From NCBI GenBank assembly GCA_014763905.1, contig JACXUN010000121.1:1-5138 (forward strand): a stretch of DNA of 5,138 nt, in the 5' to 3' direction. This stretch comes from Campylobacterales bacterium (lineage in GTDB: Bacteria; Campylobacterota; Campylobacteria; Campylobacterales; Sulfurovaceae). Shown here piece by piece: positions 5,077 to 5,138 of the stretch. The translations under genes were made by a program, and so were the position numbers. The notes under the pieces are model-generated. The model did not search any database and was not told the origin of the DNA. It worked only from the letters and a program-made list of their open reading frames with translations. Position 1 is the stretch's first letter; every line of letters begins with the position of its first letter.

Positions 5077-5138
5077 ATGAGAACCATTAAAGATCTTAAT
5101 ATTGACGGAAAAAGAGTATTTATTCGATGTGATTTTAA
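5077..5138 (+). CDS. pgk: Phosphoglycerate kinase, 5' end (cut by window edge)
   Basis: Only the first 20 codons and two more bases are present: MRTIKDLNIDGKRVFIRCDF. The RVFIRCDF segment is the start of the N-terminal PGK signature (RVDFNVP in most bacteria). The Cys variant is familiar from Campylobacter. The enzyme transfers phosphate between 1,3-bisphosphoglycerate and ADP, the step after GAPDH. A G-rich ribosome site (AAAAGGGG, 5060-5067) lies 9 bases before the ATG. The 19-base gap after gap, without a terminator, indicates co-transcription. The gene continues beyond the window; nothing suggests it is broken. Confidence 0.93.
   Translation, partial: MRTIKDLNIDGKRVFIRCDF

Overview
The window looks like chromosomal DNA of a Campylobacterota (former Epsilonproteobacteria), most likely a Sulfuricurvum- or Sulfurimonas-like free-living relative of Campylobacter. 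This rests on the moderately AT-rich composition, on the divergent arrangement of nadD-rsfS against gap-pgk (the order I recall from Campylobacter jejuni), on the RCDF variant at the start of phosphoglycerate kinase, and on an Aer/CetB-type PAS protein. The genus is inferred, not shown.

Left edge (1-391): no intact gene. There are two copies of a 19-bp direct repeat, a small hairpin, and two short protein-like remnants on opposite strands. It looks like the scar of one or more insertion sequences, but I cannot name the family. A promoter-like AT-rich stretch leads into the next gene.

392-2202 (+): a 90-residue charged coiled-coil protein of the phasin-like type, followed by an ABC1/UbiB (AarF) atypical kinase with two C-terminal membrane helices. 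The frames are so close that the kinase's coding signal starts inside or directly at the end of the small gene. No ordinary start codon exists at the expected N-terminus, which is the most unusual feature of the window.

2203-3065: a hairpin between the converging kinase and PAS genes, then a stand-alone PAS protein on the minus strand with the FAD-pocket motif of Aer/CetB energy-taxis sensors. A 154-bp gap follows; it carries the terminator of the next minus-strand operon.

3066-3983 (-): nadD (NAD biosynthesis) followed by rsfS (ribosome silencing factor). The rsfS ribosome binding site overlaps the nadD stop codon, so the two are probably translationally coupled.

4062-5138 (+): gap (glyceraldehyde-3-phosphate dehydrogenase) and the first 20 codons of pgk, the core of a glycolytic/gluconeogenic operon. 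It is fired divergently from nadD across a 78-bp promoter region containing an imperfect palindrome. The NAD-making and NAD(P)-using genes sit back to back. Apart from the left edge and the kinase start, this is ordinary core-genome content; I saw no convincing novel system.
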